Of a stretch of DNA of 64,000 nt, positions 42,080 through 51,152 are shown piece after piece. The DNA lies in contig NZ_PJIL01000018.1 of assembly GCF_002929335.1 (NCBI RefSeq), positions 34,267 to 98,266 on the forward strand, read 5' to 3'. The DNA comes from Arthrobacter sp. Y81 (lineage in GTDB: Bacteria > Actinomycetota > Actinomycetes > Actinomycetales > Micrococcaceae). Under the pieces are notes generated by a model, which saw only the letters and a program-made list of their open reading frames with translations, was not told the origin of the DNA and searched no databases. Position numbers and translations under genes: made by a program. The stretch's first letter is position 1, and each line of letters starts with the position of its first letter.

Positions 42080-42321
42080 CTGCGAGCCGCTGCGTCGCCG
42101 GCGCTCGCGGCATCACCCAAGCCGGCATCACCCGAGCCGGCATCACCCGAGCCGGAACCGGCTGCGGAACTCAGCTGCACCCCGGCCCCCGGTGCTGCCT
42201 CCGCGGCAGTGCCAAACGCGGCGGTACCCAGCAGCGCCGCCATAACGACGGCGGACAGGACGGACCTCCAGCTGTTGCTCTTACCCAGGTTCAGCGGCGG
42301 GATCGGGCGGTACGCAATCAT
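42076..42321 (-). CDS. small secreted or anchored protein with a repetitive tail
   Basis: An 81-residue protein. Residues about 18-42 form a hydrophobic export segment (SVLSAVVMAALLGTAAFGTA followed by AEA-A, a possible signal-peptidase site). The predicted mature part is only about 40 residues, rich in Gly, Ser, Ala and Asp with repeats of GSGDA or GLGDA type encoded by a 15-bp DNA repeat. ATG 42321 has GAGGAGAG upstream. It ends on the dacB stop codon. I know no family; it may be a surface or wall-associated peptide. Confidence 0.55.
   Translation of the reverse strand: MIAYRPIPPLNLGKSNSWRSVLSAVVMAALLGTAAFGTAAEAAPGAGVQLSSAAGSGSGDAGSGDAGLGDAASAGDAAARS
42109..42153 (+). repeat. 15-bp minisatellite, three copies
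   Basis: The plus-strand unit GGCATCACCC[GA]AGCC occurs at 42109-42123, 42124-42138 and 42139-42153; the first copy differs from the other two at one base. It lies in the tail of the small secreted-protein gene and keeps frame. Confidence 0.92.
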
Positions 42322-42482
42322 CGGACTCTCCTCGGTGGTGTGTGGACTTCTGCACCAACTCTGGCCCGGAACATTTGCGTTCTTCTGTTCCGATCCTGTG
42401 CCGCGCCTGTGCGTTGCGTCCGGGCTGCCGCTGGTTCGCCGGACAGCGAACTTAAGGCGCAACCGCAGGGTGCTGTGATCTG

Positions 42483-43607
42483 ATGGACGCTATGGAGTCA
42501 ACTGGCGATTCATCAGCACAGGCCCAGGCACTGATCAACTGGGAGCTCGCAGCGTCAACAGCCGCCCGCCTGGCTCCGGCGGGCCCCTCGCTGGGGTCCT
42601 CCGAAATCGGGGCGGCCGTGGAGAACCTGCGCCTCATGGCGGACATTTCCGTGCCGCACGTCCACGACATCACCGGGCTTGAGGCGGCGCGCGACCTCCG
42701 CGATTCCTCGGTGCTGGTGGTGGACCGCGCCTCCTGGGCAAGGGCCAACACCCAAAGCTTCGCCGTCATGCTGAAACCGGCCATGGAAAAGATGCTGGAA
42801 AGCCGGCGCGGGGCCATGAGTCCCGGCGCGCTGGCAGTGAGCGGAGCCATCACCGGAAGCCAGCTGGGCGCCGTGCTCGCCTTCCTGTCCAGCAAGGTCC
42901 TGGGCCAGTACGATCCCTTCTCGGCGCTCGCCGAAGACTCCACCGCCCCCGCTGCGGGACGCCTCCTGCTGGTGGCACCGAACATCGTCCACGTGGAGCG
43001 CGAACTCAACGTTGCCCCCGAGGACTTCCGGCTGTGGGTCTGCCTGCACGAACAGACCCACCGGGTGCAGTTCGCCGCCGCACCCTGGCTGCGCCACCAC
43101 ATGCTGAACGAAATCGACAACCTCAGCGAACACCTGCTGGGCAACGTCGACTCCCTCCTCGAGCGGGCATCGGCCGCCGCACGGTCGCTCAAGGACCGCA
43201 CGGCCGCCGGAACAGCGCCGGGGCGCGGCGCCATCCTGGACCTGCTCCAGGACCCGGAGGAAAAGGCCTCGCTTTCGCACCTGACGGCCGTGATGAGCCT
43301 GCTCGAAGGCCACGCCAACGTGGTCATGGACGCGGTGGACGCCAGCATTGTTCCGTCCGTCAAGACCATCCGGCAGCGCTTCAACGCCCGCGGCAAGGAC
43401 CGCGGCGTCGTGGAGAAATTCATCCGCAGCCTGCTGGGCCTCGACGCCAAGATGCGTCAGTACACGGACGGCGCCAAGTTTGTCCGGGGCGTGGTGGACG
43501 TGGCCGGCATGGAAGGCTTCAACCGGGTCTGGGAGTCCGCCGGGAACCTCCCTACCGAACCGGAAATCCATGACGCCAAGCTCTGGCTCGAGCGGATGGG
43601 GCTCTAG
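42483..43607 (+). CDS. DUF2342-type zinc-dependent metalloprotease
   Basis: A 374-residue protein of the actinobacterial DUF2342 family. The zincin motif H189-E-Q-T-H193 is intact, within a WVCLHEQTHRVQF context, and LSHLTAVMSLLEGHANVVMDAV further on contains the Glu expected as third ligand. The protein is cytoplasmic by sequence; the older name linking it to coenzyme F420 synthesis is not supported by mechanism. Its place directly upstream of tilS is conserved in actinobacteria. ATG 42483 is the start. The next gene begins immediately after its stop codon. Confidence 0.88.
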   Translation: MDAMESTGDSSAQAQALINWELAASTAARLAPAGPSLGSSEIGAAVENLRLMADISVPHVHDITGLEAARDLRDSSVLVVDRASWARANTQSFAVMLKPAMEKMLESRRGAMSPGALAVSGAITGSQLGAVLAFLSSKVLGQYDPFSALAEDSTAPAAGRLLLVAPNIVHVERELNVAPEDFRLWVCLHEQTHRVQFAAAPWLRHHMLNEIDNLSEHLLGNVDSLLERASAAARSLKDRTAAGTAPGRGAILDLLQDPEEKASLSHLTAVMSLLEGHANVVMDAVDASIVPSVKTIRQRFNARGKDRGVVEKFIRSLLGLDAKMRQYTDGAKFVRGVVDVAGMEGFNRVWESAGNLPTEPEIHDAKLWLERMGL

Positions 43608-44738
43608 TTGTCCCAGCCTGCAACCGGACGACGGCGGCCCGGCCGGCTGTCGCCCGTCGTCGGCAAGGCGCGCAAAATGCTGCAGAACGCCCTGGCCGAC
43701 GCCGGCTATCCCGAACGGGTGCTGGTCGCCTGCAGCGGCGGCCCGGATTCCCTTGCCCTCGCGGCCATCGCGTCCTACTTCGGCCGCCGCGGCCACGTGG
43801 ACGGCCACCCCGTATCGGTGGGGGCCGTCGTCGTCGACCACCAGCTGCAGCCCGGCTCCGCCGGCGTCGCCGCCCAGACCGCCGCCGTCCTCCGGGACCT
43901 GGGGCTCTCCCCGGTGGAAGTGCGGCGGGTTGACGTCGCGTCCACCGGGATTGGCCCCGAAGCCGCGGCACGGGATGCCCGGCACGCTGCCCTGGAGGAG
44001 GCTGCCGCCCACGCCGGGGCCGGCGTGATCCTCCTCGGCCACACCCTGGACGACCAGGCGGAACAAGTGCTGCTCGGCCTCGCCCGCGGCTCCGGAACAC
44101 GCTCGCTGGCAGGAATGCGGCCGGTCCGCGGGCTCCTGGTGCGGCCGTTCCTGGGCCTCCGCCGTGCCGACACCCTCGAGATCTGCGACGTCGAGGGACT
44201 GGATCCGTGGCACGACCCCAGCAACTCCGACCCGTCCTTCGCCCGCTCCCGCACGCGGGTGGAGGTCCTGCCCATGCTGGAGGAAAAGCTCGGTCCCGGC
44301 GTCGCTGAATCCCTCGCCAGGACGGCAGCCATCCTGCAGCTGGACGCCGACTACCTCGACGACGTGGCGAACAGCACGTATGAGCAGTTGGCGGAGCAGT
44401 CGGGCACCGAAATCAGCCTGCCCGAGACAGCGCTGGGCGAACTGGCCCCCGCCATCCGGTTCCGGGTCATCGCCAAGGCGGCCGCCGCCGTCGGAGGCCA
44501 GCAACCCAGCTATCAGCGGCTGCTCGCCGCGGAGGCGCTCCTGCGCCGGCAGGGTTCCGCCGGCCCCGTTGAACTTCCCGGCGGAGTGAACGCCTACCGG
44601 CTTTCGCTGGCGCAGATCCTCGCCGGCGAAGGGCAGAATCAACCGGATCCTGCGCGGGATGCTGCCGCCGGCGGTCCCCGCGGAGCCGCCCGCTGTGGGA
44701 AGCTAGTATTCCGGCCTCAACAGCCGCCCCAAAAATAG
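43608..44738 (+). CDS. tilS: tRNA(Ile)-lysidine synthase
   Basis: A 376-residue N-type ATP pyrophosphatase that converts C34 of tRNA-Ile(CAU) to lysidine so that it reads AUA. The P-loop is S43-GGPDS, followed by VVDHQLQPGS and LGHTLDDQAEQVLLGLARGSG. The C-terminal half is the tRNA-binding region. The start is TTG 43608, directly after the TAG of the metalloprotease gene; the ribosome-binding site (GATGGGGC) lies in that gene, so the two are coupled. The last 40 residues are low-complexity. Confidence 0.94.
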   Translation: MSQPATGRRRPGRLSPVVGKARKMLQNALADAGYPERVLVACSGGPDSLALAAIASYFGRRGHVDGHPVSVGAVVVDHQLQPGSAGVAAQTAAVLRDLGLSPVEVRRVDVASTGIGPEAAARDARHAALEEAAAHAGAGVILLGHTLDDQAEQVLLGLARGSGTRSLAGMRPVRGLLVRPFLGLRRADTLEICDVEGLDPWHDPSNSDPSFARSRTRVEVLPMLEEKLGPGVAESLARTAAILQLDADYLDDVANSTYEQLAEQSGTEISLPETALGELAPAIRFRVIAKAAAAVGGQQPSYQRLLAAEALLRRQGSAGPVELPGGVNAYRLSLAQILAGEGQNQPDPARDAAAGGPRGAARCGKLVFRPQQPPQK

Positions 44739-44767
44739 TCGCACCCGCATCTACACAGGAGCCATTG

Positions 44768-45319
44768 GTGGATTCAAACGACGTCCAGGCAGACCTCAAG
44801 CACGTTCTCTACACCAAGGATCAGATCCAGCAGCGGATTACCGAGCTCGCTGCACAGATCGACAAGGACTACGAGGGCCGGGAGCTCCTCATCGTCGGCG
44901 TTTTGAAGGGCGCAGTCATGGTCATGGCAGACCTGGCACGGGCACTTCACAGCCACGTTTCCATGGACTGGATGGCAGTGTCCTCCTACGGTTCCGGGAC
45001 CCAGTCCTCCGGCGTTGTGCGCATCCTCAAGGACCTCGACACGGACCTCATGGGCAAGGACGTGCTGATCGTCGAGGACATCATCGATTCCGGCCTGACG
45101 CTGTCCTGGCTCAAGACCAACCTGGAATCCCGCGGCACCGCCTCGGTGGAAATCTGCACCGCCTTCCGCAAGCCCACGGCCGCCAAGGTCCAGATCGACG
45201 TCAAGTACGTCGGCTACGACATCCCGAACGAATTCGTCGTCGGCTACGGCCTGGACTACGCCGAGAAATACCGCAACCTGGACTTCGTGGGCACGCTGGC
45301 GCCCCACGTCTACGAATAG
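44768..45319 (+). CDS. hpt: hypoxanthine phosphoribosyltransferase
   Basis: A 183-residue purine-salvage enzyme transferring ribose 5-phosphate from PRPP to hypoxanthine or guanine. The PRPP-binding loop VLIVEDIIDSGLTLSWL and the flexible-loop region MAVSSYGSGTQSSG are intact. I choose GTG 44768, six bases from AGGAG at 44757-44761; the TTG immediately before it (44765) is only three bases away from that site. The tilS-hpt-ftsH order is widely conserved in Gram-positive bacteria. A 205-bp gap separates it from ftsH. Confidence 0.95.
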   Translation: MDSNDVQADLKHVLYTKDQIQQRITELAAQIDKDYEGRELLIVGVLKGAVMVMADLARALHSHVSMDWMAVSSYGSGTQSSGVVRILKDLDTDLMGKDVLIVEDIIDSGLTLSWLKTNLESRGTASVEICTAFRKPTAAKVQIDVKYVGYDIPNEFVVGYGLDYAEKYRNLDFVGTLAPHVYE

Positions 45320-45524
45320 GCGCATTACCGGGCTCCCTCCCGGCCCGGCCGGGCCCCGCAACGGGCCGCGGCCCCGCCCCGCTACGCCTAGAGGGAACTT
45401 TTGCACCGCATCGTGCGTGAATCACTCCGAACGGTGTATAGCTAGAAGCTGACGCAGCACCACACGCGCGCAGACCAGTCGCCGTGCAGCACTACCAGGA
45501 GGGACGGGGCCAGCCCCCGATCAG

Positions 45525-47594
45525 ATGAAAGCTAAGAGTTTCTTCAAGGGCCCGGGCATCTGGATCGTAGTTGTGGTCGGAATGCTCCTGCTGGCCTTTG
45601 CCACGCTCGCTCCCGGCGGGTCAACCCGGATTGACACGAAACCGGGCCTCGAGCTCCTCGCGGACAGCGGCAAGGTGGAACAGGCCAAGATCTTCGACGC
45701 GGAGAACCGCGTTGACCTGGTCCTCAAGGACAACCTGGTCATCGACGGGCAGGACAAGGGCAAGAACGTCCAGTTCTTCTTCGTCAATGCCCGCGCCGCG
45801 GACGTGGTCAAGGCAGTCACGGACGCCAACCCCTCAAGCGGCTTCACCGACCAGCCGATCGAAAACAACTGGTTCTCCGGGCTGTTCTCCCTGCTGGTCC
45901 CCGTGCTCCTGCTGGGCGTCCTCTTCTGGTTCCTGCTCTCCCGCATGCAGGGCGGCGGATCCAAGATCATGCAGTTCGGCAAGTCCAAGGCCAAGCTGGT
46001 CAACAAGGACATGCCCCAGGTGACGTTCAACGATGTCGCCGGCGCGGACGAGGCCGTGGAAGAACTCCAGGAAATCAAGGAATTCCTCCAGGAACCGGCC
46101 AAGTTCCAGGCAGTGGGCGCCAAGATCCCCAAGGGCGTGCTGCTCTACGGCCCTCCCGGCACCGGCAAGACCCTGCTGGCCCGCGCTGTCGCCGGTGAAG
46201 CGGGAGTGCCTTTCTTCTCCATCTCGGGTTCCGACTTCGTCGAAATGTTCGTCGGCGTGGGTGCATCCCGTGTCCGCGACCTCTTCGAGCAGGCCAAGGC
46301 CAGCTCTCCGGCCATCATCTTTGTGGACGAGATCGACGCCGTCGGCCGTCACCGCGGTGCCGGCATCGGCGGCGGCAACGACGAACGCGAGCAGACCCTC
46401 AACCAGCTGCTGGTTGAGATGGACGGCTTCGACGTCAAGACCAACGTCATCCTGATCGCCGCCACCAACCGTCCCGACGTCCTGGACCCGGCCCTCCTGC
46501 GTCCGGGCCGCTTCGACCGCCAGATCACCGTTGAAGCCCCGGACCTCGTGGGCCGCGACCAGATCCTGCAGGTCCACGCCAAGGGCAAGCCGATGGCTCC
46601 CGGCGTAGACCTGAAGGCCGTTGCCAAGAAGACTCCCGGCTACACCGGCGCGGACCTTGCGAACGTCCTCAACGAAGCCGCGCTGCTGACGGCCCGGTCC
46701 AACGCCAACCTGATTGACGACCGCGCCCTCGATGAAGCCATCGACCGCGTGATGGCGGGTCCGCAGAAGCGCAGCCGGGTCATGAAGGAACACGAGCGCA
46801 AGATCACGGCTTACCACGAAGGCGGACACGCCCTGGTGGCTGCCGCCCTGCGGAATTCCGCCCCGGTTACCAAGATCACCATCCTGCCCCGCGGCCGTGC
46901 CCTGGGCTACACCATGGTGGTTCCGGAGAACGACAAGTACTCCATCACGCGCAACGAGCTGCTGGACCAGATGGCGTACGCCATGGGCGGCCGGGTGGCG
47001 GAGGAGATCGTCTTCCACGATCCGTCCACCGGCGCCTCCAACGACATCGAGAAGGCCACCTCGACCGCCCGCAAGATGGTCACGGAATTCGGCATGAGCG
47101 AACGCGTCGGTGCCGTCCGCCTCGGCCAGGGTGGCGGTGAGCCGTTCCTGGGCCGCGACGCCGGCCACGAGCGCAACTACTCGGACCAGATCGCGTACAT
47201 CGTGGACGAGGAAGTGCGCCGCCTGATCGACCAGGCCCATGACGAGGCGTACGCGATCCTCACCGAAAACCGCAGCATCCTGGATTCGCTGGCCCTCGAG
47301 CTCCTTGAGCGTGAAACCCTGAACCAGGCCGAGATTGCGCATGTCTTCCGGGACATCCGCAAGCGCGACTTCCGTGAAGTGTGGCTCTCCAAGGAAACCC
47401 GTCCGGTGCAGAGCGCAGGTCCCGTGGAATCCCGCCTCGAAAAGGCCGAACGTGAAGCCCAGGAAGAGGCCAAGGAAGCCCGGCTGGAGGAACCGCTGGA
47501 CGCGCAGCCGCCGCACCCGCAGGGCGTCGCAAGTCAGGAGGCGTTCGGCGGTGGTGTTACGGACGTCGGCGCCGACGGACCGCATCACGGATAA
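45525..47594 (+). CDS. ftsH: ATP-dependent zinc metalloprotease FtsH
   Basis: A 689-residue membrane-anchored AAA+ protease for quality control of membrane and regulatory proteins. Membrane helices lie at about residues 10-28 and 120-140 with an extracytoplasmic domain between. The AAA module has Walker A GPPGTGKT (about 209-216) and Walker B IIFVDEIDAVG, followed by the second region of homology. The protease zinc site is H431-E-G-G-H435. The C-terminal 60 residues are charged and disordered. ATG 45525 has AGGAGGGA some distance upstream. The 45320-45524 gap may hold its own promoter (TTGCAC at 45401, TATAGC at 45437), though spacing is not ideal. The folE gene follows nine bases downstream. 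Confidence 0.97.
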   Translation: MKAKSFFKGPGIWIVVVVGMLLLAFATLAPGGSTRIDTKPGLELLADSGKVEQAKIFDAENRVDLVLKDNLVIDGQDKGKNVQFFFVNARAADVVKAVTDANPSSGFTDQPIENNWFSGLFSLLVPVLLLGVLFWFLLSRMQGGGSKIMQFGKSKAKLVNKDMPQVTFNDVAGADEAVEELQEIKEFLQEPAKFQAVGAKIPKGVLLYGPPGTGKTLLARAVAGEAGVPFFSISGSDFVEMFVGVGASRVRDLFEQAKASSPAIIFVDEIDAVGRHRGAGIGGGNDEREQTLNQLLVEMDGFDVKTNVILIAATNRPDVLDPALLRPGRFDRQITVEAPDLVGRDQILQVHAKGKPMAPGVDLKAVAKKTPGYTGADLANVLNEAALLTARSNANLIDDRALDEAIDRVMAGPQKRSRVMKEHERKITAYHEGGHALVAAALRNSAPVTKITILPRGRALGYTMVVPENDKYSITRNELLDQMAYAMGGRVAEEIVFHDPSTGASNDIEKATSTARKMVTEFGMSERVGAVRLGQGGGEPFLGRDAGHERNYSDQIAYIVDEEVRRLIDQAHDEAYAILTENRSILDSLALELLERETLNQAEIAHVFRDIRKRDFREVWLSKETRPVQSAGPVESRLEKAEREAQEEAKEARLEEPLDAQPPHPQGVASQEAFGGGVTDVGADGPHHG

Positions 47595-47603
47595 GCTTCT
47601 GCT

Positions 47604-48257
47604 GTGAATCATTTCGACGACGACGACGTTTCCGCCACCGCCGATCCCTCAACTGGCAGTTCATCCCGCAGCTCCTCGCGGCGTTCGGACAACAAGGTTG
47701 ACCGCCGGCGGATCGAGGCGGCCGTGCGGGAAATCCTGCTGGCCATCGGTGAGGACCCGGACCGCAGCGGGCTCCTGGACACCCCCAAAAGGGTGGCCAA
47801 GGCCTACGCCGAGGTCTTCGCGGGCCTGCACCACGACCCCGCGGAAATCCTGTCCACCACCTTTGACCTGGACCACGAGGAACTGGTCCTGGTCAAGGAC
47901 ATTCCGTTCTACTCCACCTGCGAGCATCACCTGGTGCCGTTCCACGGAGTGGCGCACGTTGGCTACATCCCGTCCCATGACGGCAAGGTCACCGGACTGA
48001 GCAAACTGGCCAGGCTGGTGGACATGTTCGCCAAGCGGCCGCAGGTGCAGGAGCGTCTCACCACCCAGATCGTCGAAGCACTCGTAACGCACCTCAAGCC
48101 GCGCGGTGCGATCGTGGTCATCGAATGCGAACACCTGTGCATGTCCATGCGCGGTATCCGCAAGCCCGGCGCCAAGACCGTCACCAGTGCCGTGCGCGGT
48201 CAACTGCATGACCCGGCCACCCGCGCCGAAGCCATGAGCCTCATACTCGGAAGGTAA
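47604..48257 (+). CDS. folE: GTP cyclohydrolase I
   Basis: A 217-residue enzyme making 7,8-dihydroneopterin triphosphate from GTP, the entry step of folate synthesis. The type IA zinc-binding residues are visible in STCEHHLVPFHGVAHVGYIP and in ECEHLCMSMRGI. The first 30 residues are Ser-rich and disordered, as is common. The start is GTG 47604. It heads a folate cluster folE-folP-folB-folK with gaps of 11 and 13 bp and then an overlap, so it is surely one transcript, probably together with ftsH. Confidence 0.96.
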   Translation: MNHFDDDDVSATADPSTGSSSRSSSRRSDNKVDRRRIEAAVREILLAIGEDPDRSGLLDTPKRVAKAYAEVFAGLHHDPAEILSTTFDLDHEELVLVKDIPFYSTCEHHLVPFHGVAHVGYIPSHDGKVTGLSKLARLVDMFAKRPQVQERLTTQIVEALVTHLKPRGAIVVIECEHLCMSMRGIRKPGAKTVTSAVRGQLHDPATRAEAMSLILGR

Positions 48258-48268
48258 TTAAACAGACT

Positions 48269-49204
48269 ATGGACTCCCTCGCTGCAGCTCCTGGAACCGG
48301 ACCCGCAACAAACCCCTTGCCAGTCCTGCGTAAACCGCGGCCGGCAGCCAAGTTTGAAGATCTCCCCACGGACCGCACGCTGGTGATGGGCATCCTGAAC
48401 GTCACCCCGGATTCCTTCAGCGACGGCGGCAAGCACCCGACGCCGGATACCGCCATCGCGGCCGGCCTCCGGATGTTCTACGCCGGCGCCGACATCATCG
48501 ACGTCGGCGGTGAATCCACGCGCCCCGGCGCGGAGGAAGTCAGCCCCGAAGAGGAACAGCGGCGCGTGCTGCCGGTCGTCGAGGCCATGGTCAAAGCCGG
48601 CGCTTTGGTCAGCATCGACACCACCCACGCCGCAACCGCGGCTGCTGCCCTCAAGGCCGGCGCAACCATCATCAACGACGTCTCCGGGCTGACGGTTGAG
48701 CCCGAGATGGCCGAACTGGTGGCGCGCACCGGTGCGCCGTACGTCCTGACCCACCGCCGCGGCGACGCCAAGACCATGAACTCGCTCACTGACTACGGCA
48801 ACGTGGCGGGGGAAGTCGCCGCCGAACTGGTGGGCGTGCGGGACAAGCTGTACGCGGCCGGGGTGGCACCGGAGCAGATCATCGTGGACCCGGGCCTGGG
48901 CTTCTCCAAGAACGACGGGCAGAACTGGGAACTCCTGCGGAACATGGGACCGCTGGAGGCCCTTGGCCACAGGATCCTGGTGGGGGCTTCCCGCAAGCGA
49001 TTCCTCGGCACGCTCCTGTCCGTTGCAGGCAAAGCTGCGGCCCCGGAGGAACGGGACCACGCGACTGCCGCCATCACGTCCATCAGCGCCGCGCGCGGCG
49101 CATGGGCCGTCCGGGTGCACGACGTCGGACCCAGCCTTGACGCCGTCAAGGTTGCCGCACGGATGTCTCCCGGACCGCTCGGCGACACCAGCCCCACCAA
49201 CTAG
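48269..49204 (+). CDS. folP: dihydropteroate synthase
   Basis: A 311-residue TIM-barrel enzyme condensing 6-hydroxymethyl-dihydropterin pyrophosphate with p-aminobenzoate; it is the sulfonamide target. The signatures are MGILNVTPDSFSDGG near residue 40, DVGGESTRPGAEEV, and IVDPGLGFSKN. An N-terminal extension of about 35 residues precedes the barrel; a start inside it is possible, but ATG 48269 lies 11 bp after folE and fits the operon. It is followed by folB after 13 bp. Confidence 0.96.
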   Translation: MDSLAAAPGTGPATNPLPVLRKPRPAAKFEDLPTDRTLVMGILNVTPDSFSDGGKHPTPDTAIAAGLRMFYAGADIIDVGGESTRPGAEEVSPEEEQRRVLPVVEAMVKAGALVSIDTTHAATAAAALKAGATIINDVSGLTVEPEMAELVARTGAPYVLTHRRGDAKTMNSLTDYGNVAGEVAAELVGVRDKLYAAGVAPEQIIVDPGLGFSKNDGQNWELLRNMGPLEALGHRILVGASRKRFLGTLLSVAGKAAAPEERDHATAAITSISAARGAWAVRVHDVGPSLDAVKVAARMSPGPLGDTSPTN

Positions 49205-49217
49205 GCAGGCAGCCACG

Positions 49218-49577
49218 ATGGACACAATCACGCTGAGCGGTGTTACCGCAGTCGGCCATCACGGGGTGTTCGATTTCGAGCGCCGCAACGGCCAGCCGTT
49301 CATCGTTGATGCCGTGCTGCACCTGGATTTCACGAAGGCCGCCGCGTCGGATGACGTACTGGACACCGCGCATTATGGCGAGGTGGCCGAACGCATCAAG
49401 CACTGGATCACCGGCGAGCCCCTGAACCTGATCGAGGCCCTTGCCGTGCGCATCGCCGACGACCTCCTGCAGGAGTTCCCGCTGGCTGCTGTGGACATCA
49501 CGGTGCACAAACCCAAGGCGCCCATTGAGGTTGAGTTCGGCGACGTGTCCGTCAGTGTGCATCGGCGGCGGTCATGA
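49218..49577 (+). CDS. folB: dihydroneopterin aldolase
   Basis: A 119-residue aldolase converting dihydroneopterin to 6-hydroxymethyl-dihydropterin and glycolaldehyde. It begins MDTITLSGVTAVGHHGVFDF with the usual G-x-H-G-V motif, and contains the conserved Glu in NLIEALAVRIAD and Lys in VHKPKAPI. ATG 49218 is right for the family; the frame is open far upstream only because it lies over folP. Its stop codon overlaps the folK start codon (ATGA). Confidence 0.96.
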   Translation: MDTITLSGVTAVGHHGVFDFERRNGQPFIVDAVLHLDFTKAAASDDVLDTAHYGEVAERIKHWITGEPLNLIEALAVRIADDLLQEFPLAAVDITVHKPKAPIEVEFGDVSVSVHRRRS

Positions 49578-50128
49578 ACCCCCCGTATTCGAACAACCCG
49601 TATGTCCGTGCCGTCCTGGCGCTCGGCAGTAACCTGGGGGAGCGGAACGACACCCTGTCCACCGCCGTCGCCGACCTCGTGGACCGGCCGGAAGTGCGGT
49701 TGACCGCGGTGTCCCCGGTGGTCCAGACCAAGGCCGTGGGCGGCCCCCAGGGCCAGCCCGACTTCCTGAACATGGTGATCACGGTGGAGACCTCGCTGCC
49801 GCCAATGGAACTGCTGCGCCATTGCCAGGCCGTCGAAAACAAGCACCACAGGGTGCGCGAGGTCCGTTGGGGACCGCGGACCCTGGACGTGGACATCATC
49901 ACCTACGCCGATGTGGAGAGCTCCGATCCCACCCTGACCCTGCCGCATCCGCGCGCGGCGGAGCGGGCCTTTGTGCTGTACCCCTGGTCGCTCATCGACC
50001 CCGCCGCCGAACTCAACGGCGTGCGGGTGGCCGAGCTGGCGGCCAAGGCCGCCGATTTCCCGGACCTGGCGCCGTTTGACGGCTTCGGGGACTTCGACGG
50101 CCTGCCCACTGCCGGAGCGGTGGAGTAG
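49574..50128 (+). CDS. folK: 2-amino-4-hydroxy-6-hydroxymethyldihydropteridine diphosphokinase
   Basis: A 184-residue HPPK, which pyrophosphorylates the pterin for FolP. The family pattern is clear: LALGSNLGER near residue 15, QPDFLNMV, and VRWGPRTLDVDIITY with the two Mg2+-binding Asp residues. ATG 49574 overlaps the folB stop by four bases. The C-terminal 30 residues are an acidic extension. The next gene (DUF3180) starts three bases after the stop codon. Confidence 0.96.
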   Translation: MNPPYSNNPYVRAVLALGSNLGERNDTLSTAVADLVDRPEVRLTAVSPVVQTKAVGGPQGQPDFLNMVITVETSLPPMELLRHCQAVENKHHRVREVRWGPRTLDVDIITYADVESSDPTLTLPHPRAAERAFVLYPWSLIDPAAELNGVRVAELAAKAADFPDLAPFDGFGDFDGLPTAGAVE

Positions 50129-50131
50129 CCC

Positions 50132-50659
50132 GTGAAACCAGTCAATCCCTTCCTGCTGATCGTTGTGGGGCTGATCCTGGCCATTGCTGGCTGGTTCGCG
50201 GCGGTCATGACCACCCGCTACGGCCTGGCCACCCCGGTGCTGCCCCAGACCGGCCTGGTGACCATGGGAGTGATCGTGGCGCTCACGCTGATCCTGGGGA
50301 TCCGCGTCCTGCGCTGGCGGAACGGCAAGAAAAAGAAAATGCTGAACCCCATCCTGGCCGCATGGACCCTCGTCCTCGCCCAGGCCTGCGCCTACACCGG
50401 AAGTGTGCTGCTGGGCTGGCATGCAGGGATCTTCCTGGACCTGCTGCGGCTCTGGAACCTGCGCAGCGACCAGGGAATCACCTGGCTGGCCCTGTCCATG
50501 GCCGGCGGGGGACTGGCCATGATCATCGTGGGGCTTGTCGTGGAACGCTTCTGCCGGATTCCGCCGGAAGACGGCGACGCCGACGGTGCACCGGGAATGC
50601 CCGGCAGGGGCGCCCGCAAACCCAAGGGGGAAGGCGAATATGCCTACAGAGGCGATTGA
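50132..50659 (+). CDS. DUF3180 membrane protein
   Basis: A 175-residue protein with four predicted membrane helices (about residues 5-28, 35-55, 72-92 and 112-138) and a basic, Gly/Arg-rich C-terminus. DUF3180 genes directly after folK are a hallmark of actinobacteria; their function is unknown. The start is GTG 50132 with GGTGGAG upstream. It overlaps the first PH-domain gene by 20 bp, so it is translated in the same operon. Confidence 0.88.
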   Translation: MKPVNPFLLIVVGLILAIAGWFAAVMTTRYGLATPVLPQTGLVTMGVIVALTLILGIRVLRWRNGKKKKMLNPILAAWTLVLAQACAYTGSVLLGWHAGIFLDLLRLWNLRSDQGITWLALSMAGGGLAMIIVGLVVERFCRIPPEDGDADGAPGMPGRGARKPKGEGEYAYRGD

Positions 50660-51152
50660 TCCGCCCGGAATTTCCTGGCTCCGGGTGTCGCCCAAATACG
50701 TGACGGTCCGGCTGGTTGAGTGGGCGATCGGGAACCTGATCGCCGTGGCGCTGCTCTCGCTGCCGCTGGTGTTCGCGCTGGTGGGCTGGTGGGACTGGGT
50801 TCCGCTCTGGCTGGCCATCACCGTCCCCGCGTTCATGCTGCTTTTGGCTGTCTGGCGGCTGCTGCTTATTCCGCGGCAGGTGCGGGCCATCGGTTATGCC
50901 GAGCGCGACGACGACCTCCTGATCCGCAGCGGCATCTTCTTCCAGCGCACGCTGGTGGTTCCCTACGGCCGGATGCAGTACGTGGACATCGGCGTCGGGC
51001 CGGTGGAACGCGGCCTTGGCCTGTGCACGCTGAAGCTGCACACCGCCTCGGCCGGCACCAACGCGGAGATCCCCGGCCTGCCGTCCGACGAGGGGGCGCG
51101 GCTCCGCGAGCAGCTTTCCGCCCGGGGCGCGGCACGGCTGGCCGGGCTGTGA
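50640..51152 (+). CDS. bacterial PH-domain membrane protein, YdbS-like
   Basis: A 170-residue protein with two membrane helices (about residues 25-45 and 50-72) followed by a bPH2 domain (about 80-155) recognised by DDLLIRSGIFFQRTLVVPYGRMQYVDIGVGP-type strands. It resembles the smaller partner of the B. subtilis YdbS/YdbT pair. The role is unproven; YdbST has been linked to bacteriocin resistance, so an envelope function is a reasonable inference. ATG 50640 has AGGGGGAAGG upstream. Its stop overlaps the GTG start of the next gene. Confidence 0.85.
   Translation: MPTEAIDPPGISWLRVSPKYVTVRLVEWAIGNLIAVALLSLPLVFALVGWWDWVPLWLAITVPAFMLLLAVWRLLLIPRQVRAIGYAERDDDLLIRSGIFFQRTLVVPYGRMQYVDIGVGPVERGLGLCTLKLHTASAGTNAEIPGLPSDEGARLREQLSARGAARLAGL

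Noticed and set aside
42555..44642. 695-codon minus-strand frame opposite the metalloprotease and tilS genes
   Set aside because: It spans two well-identified genes on the other strand and its sequence resembles no family; it is a codon-bias shadow.
45834..47612. 592-codon minus-strand frame opposite ftsH
   Set aside because: FtsH on the plus strand has every motif; the antisense product is a shadow.
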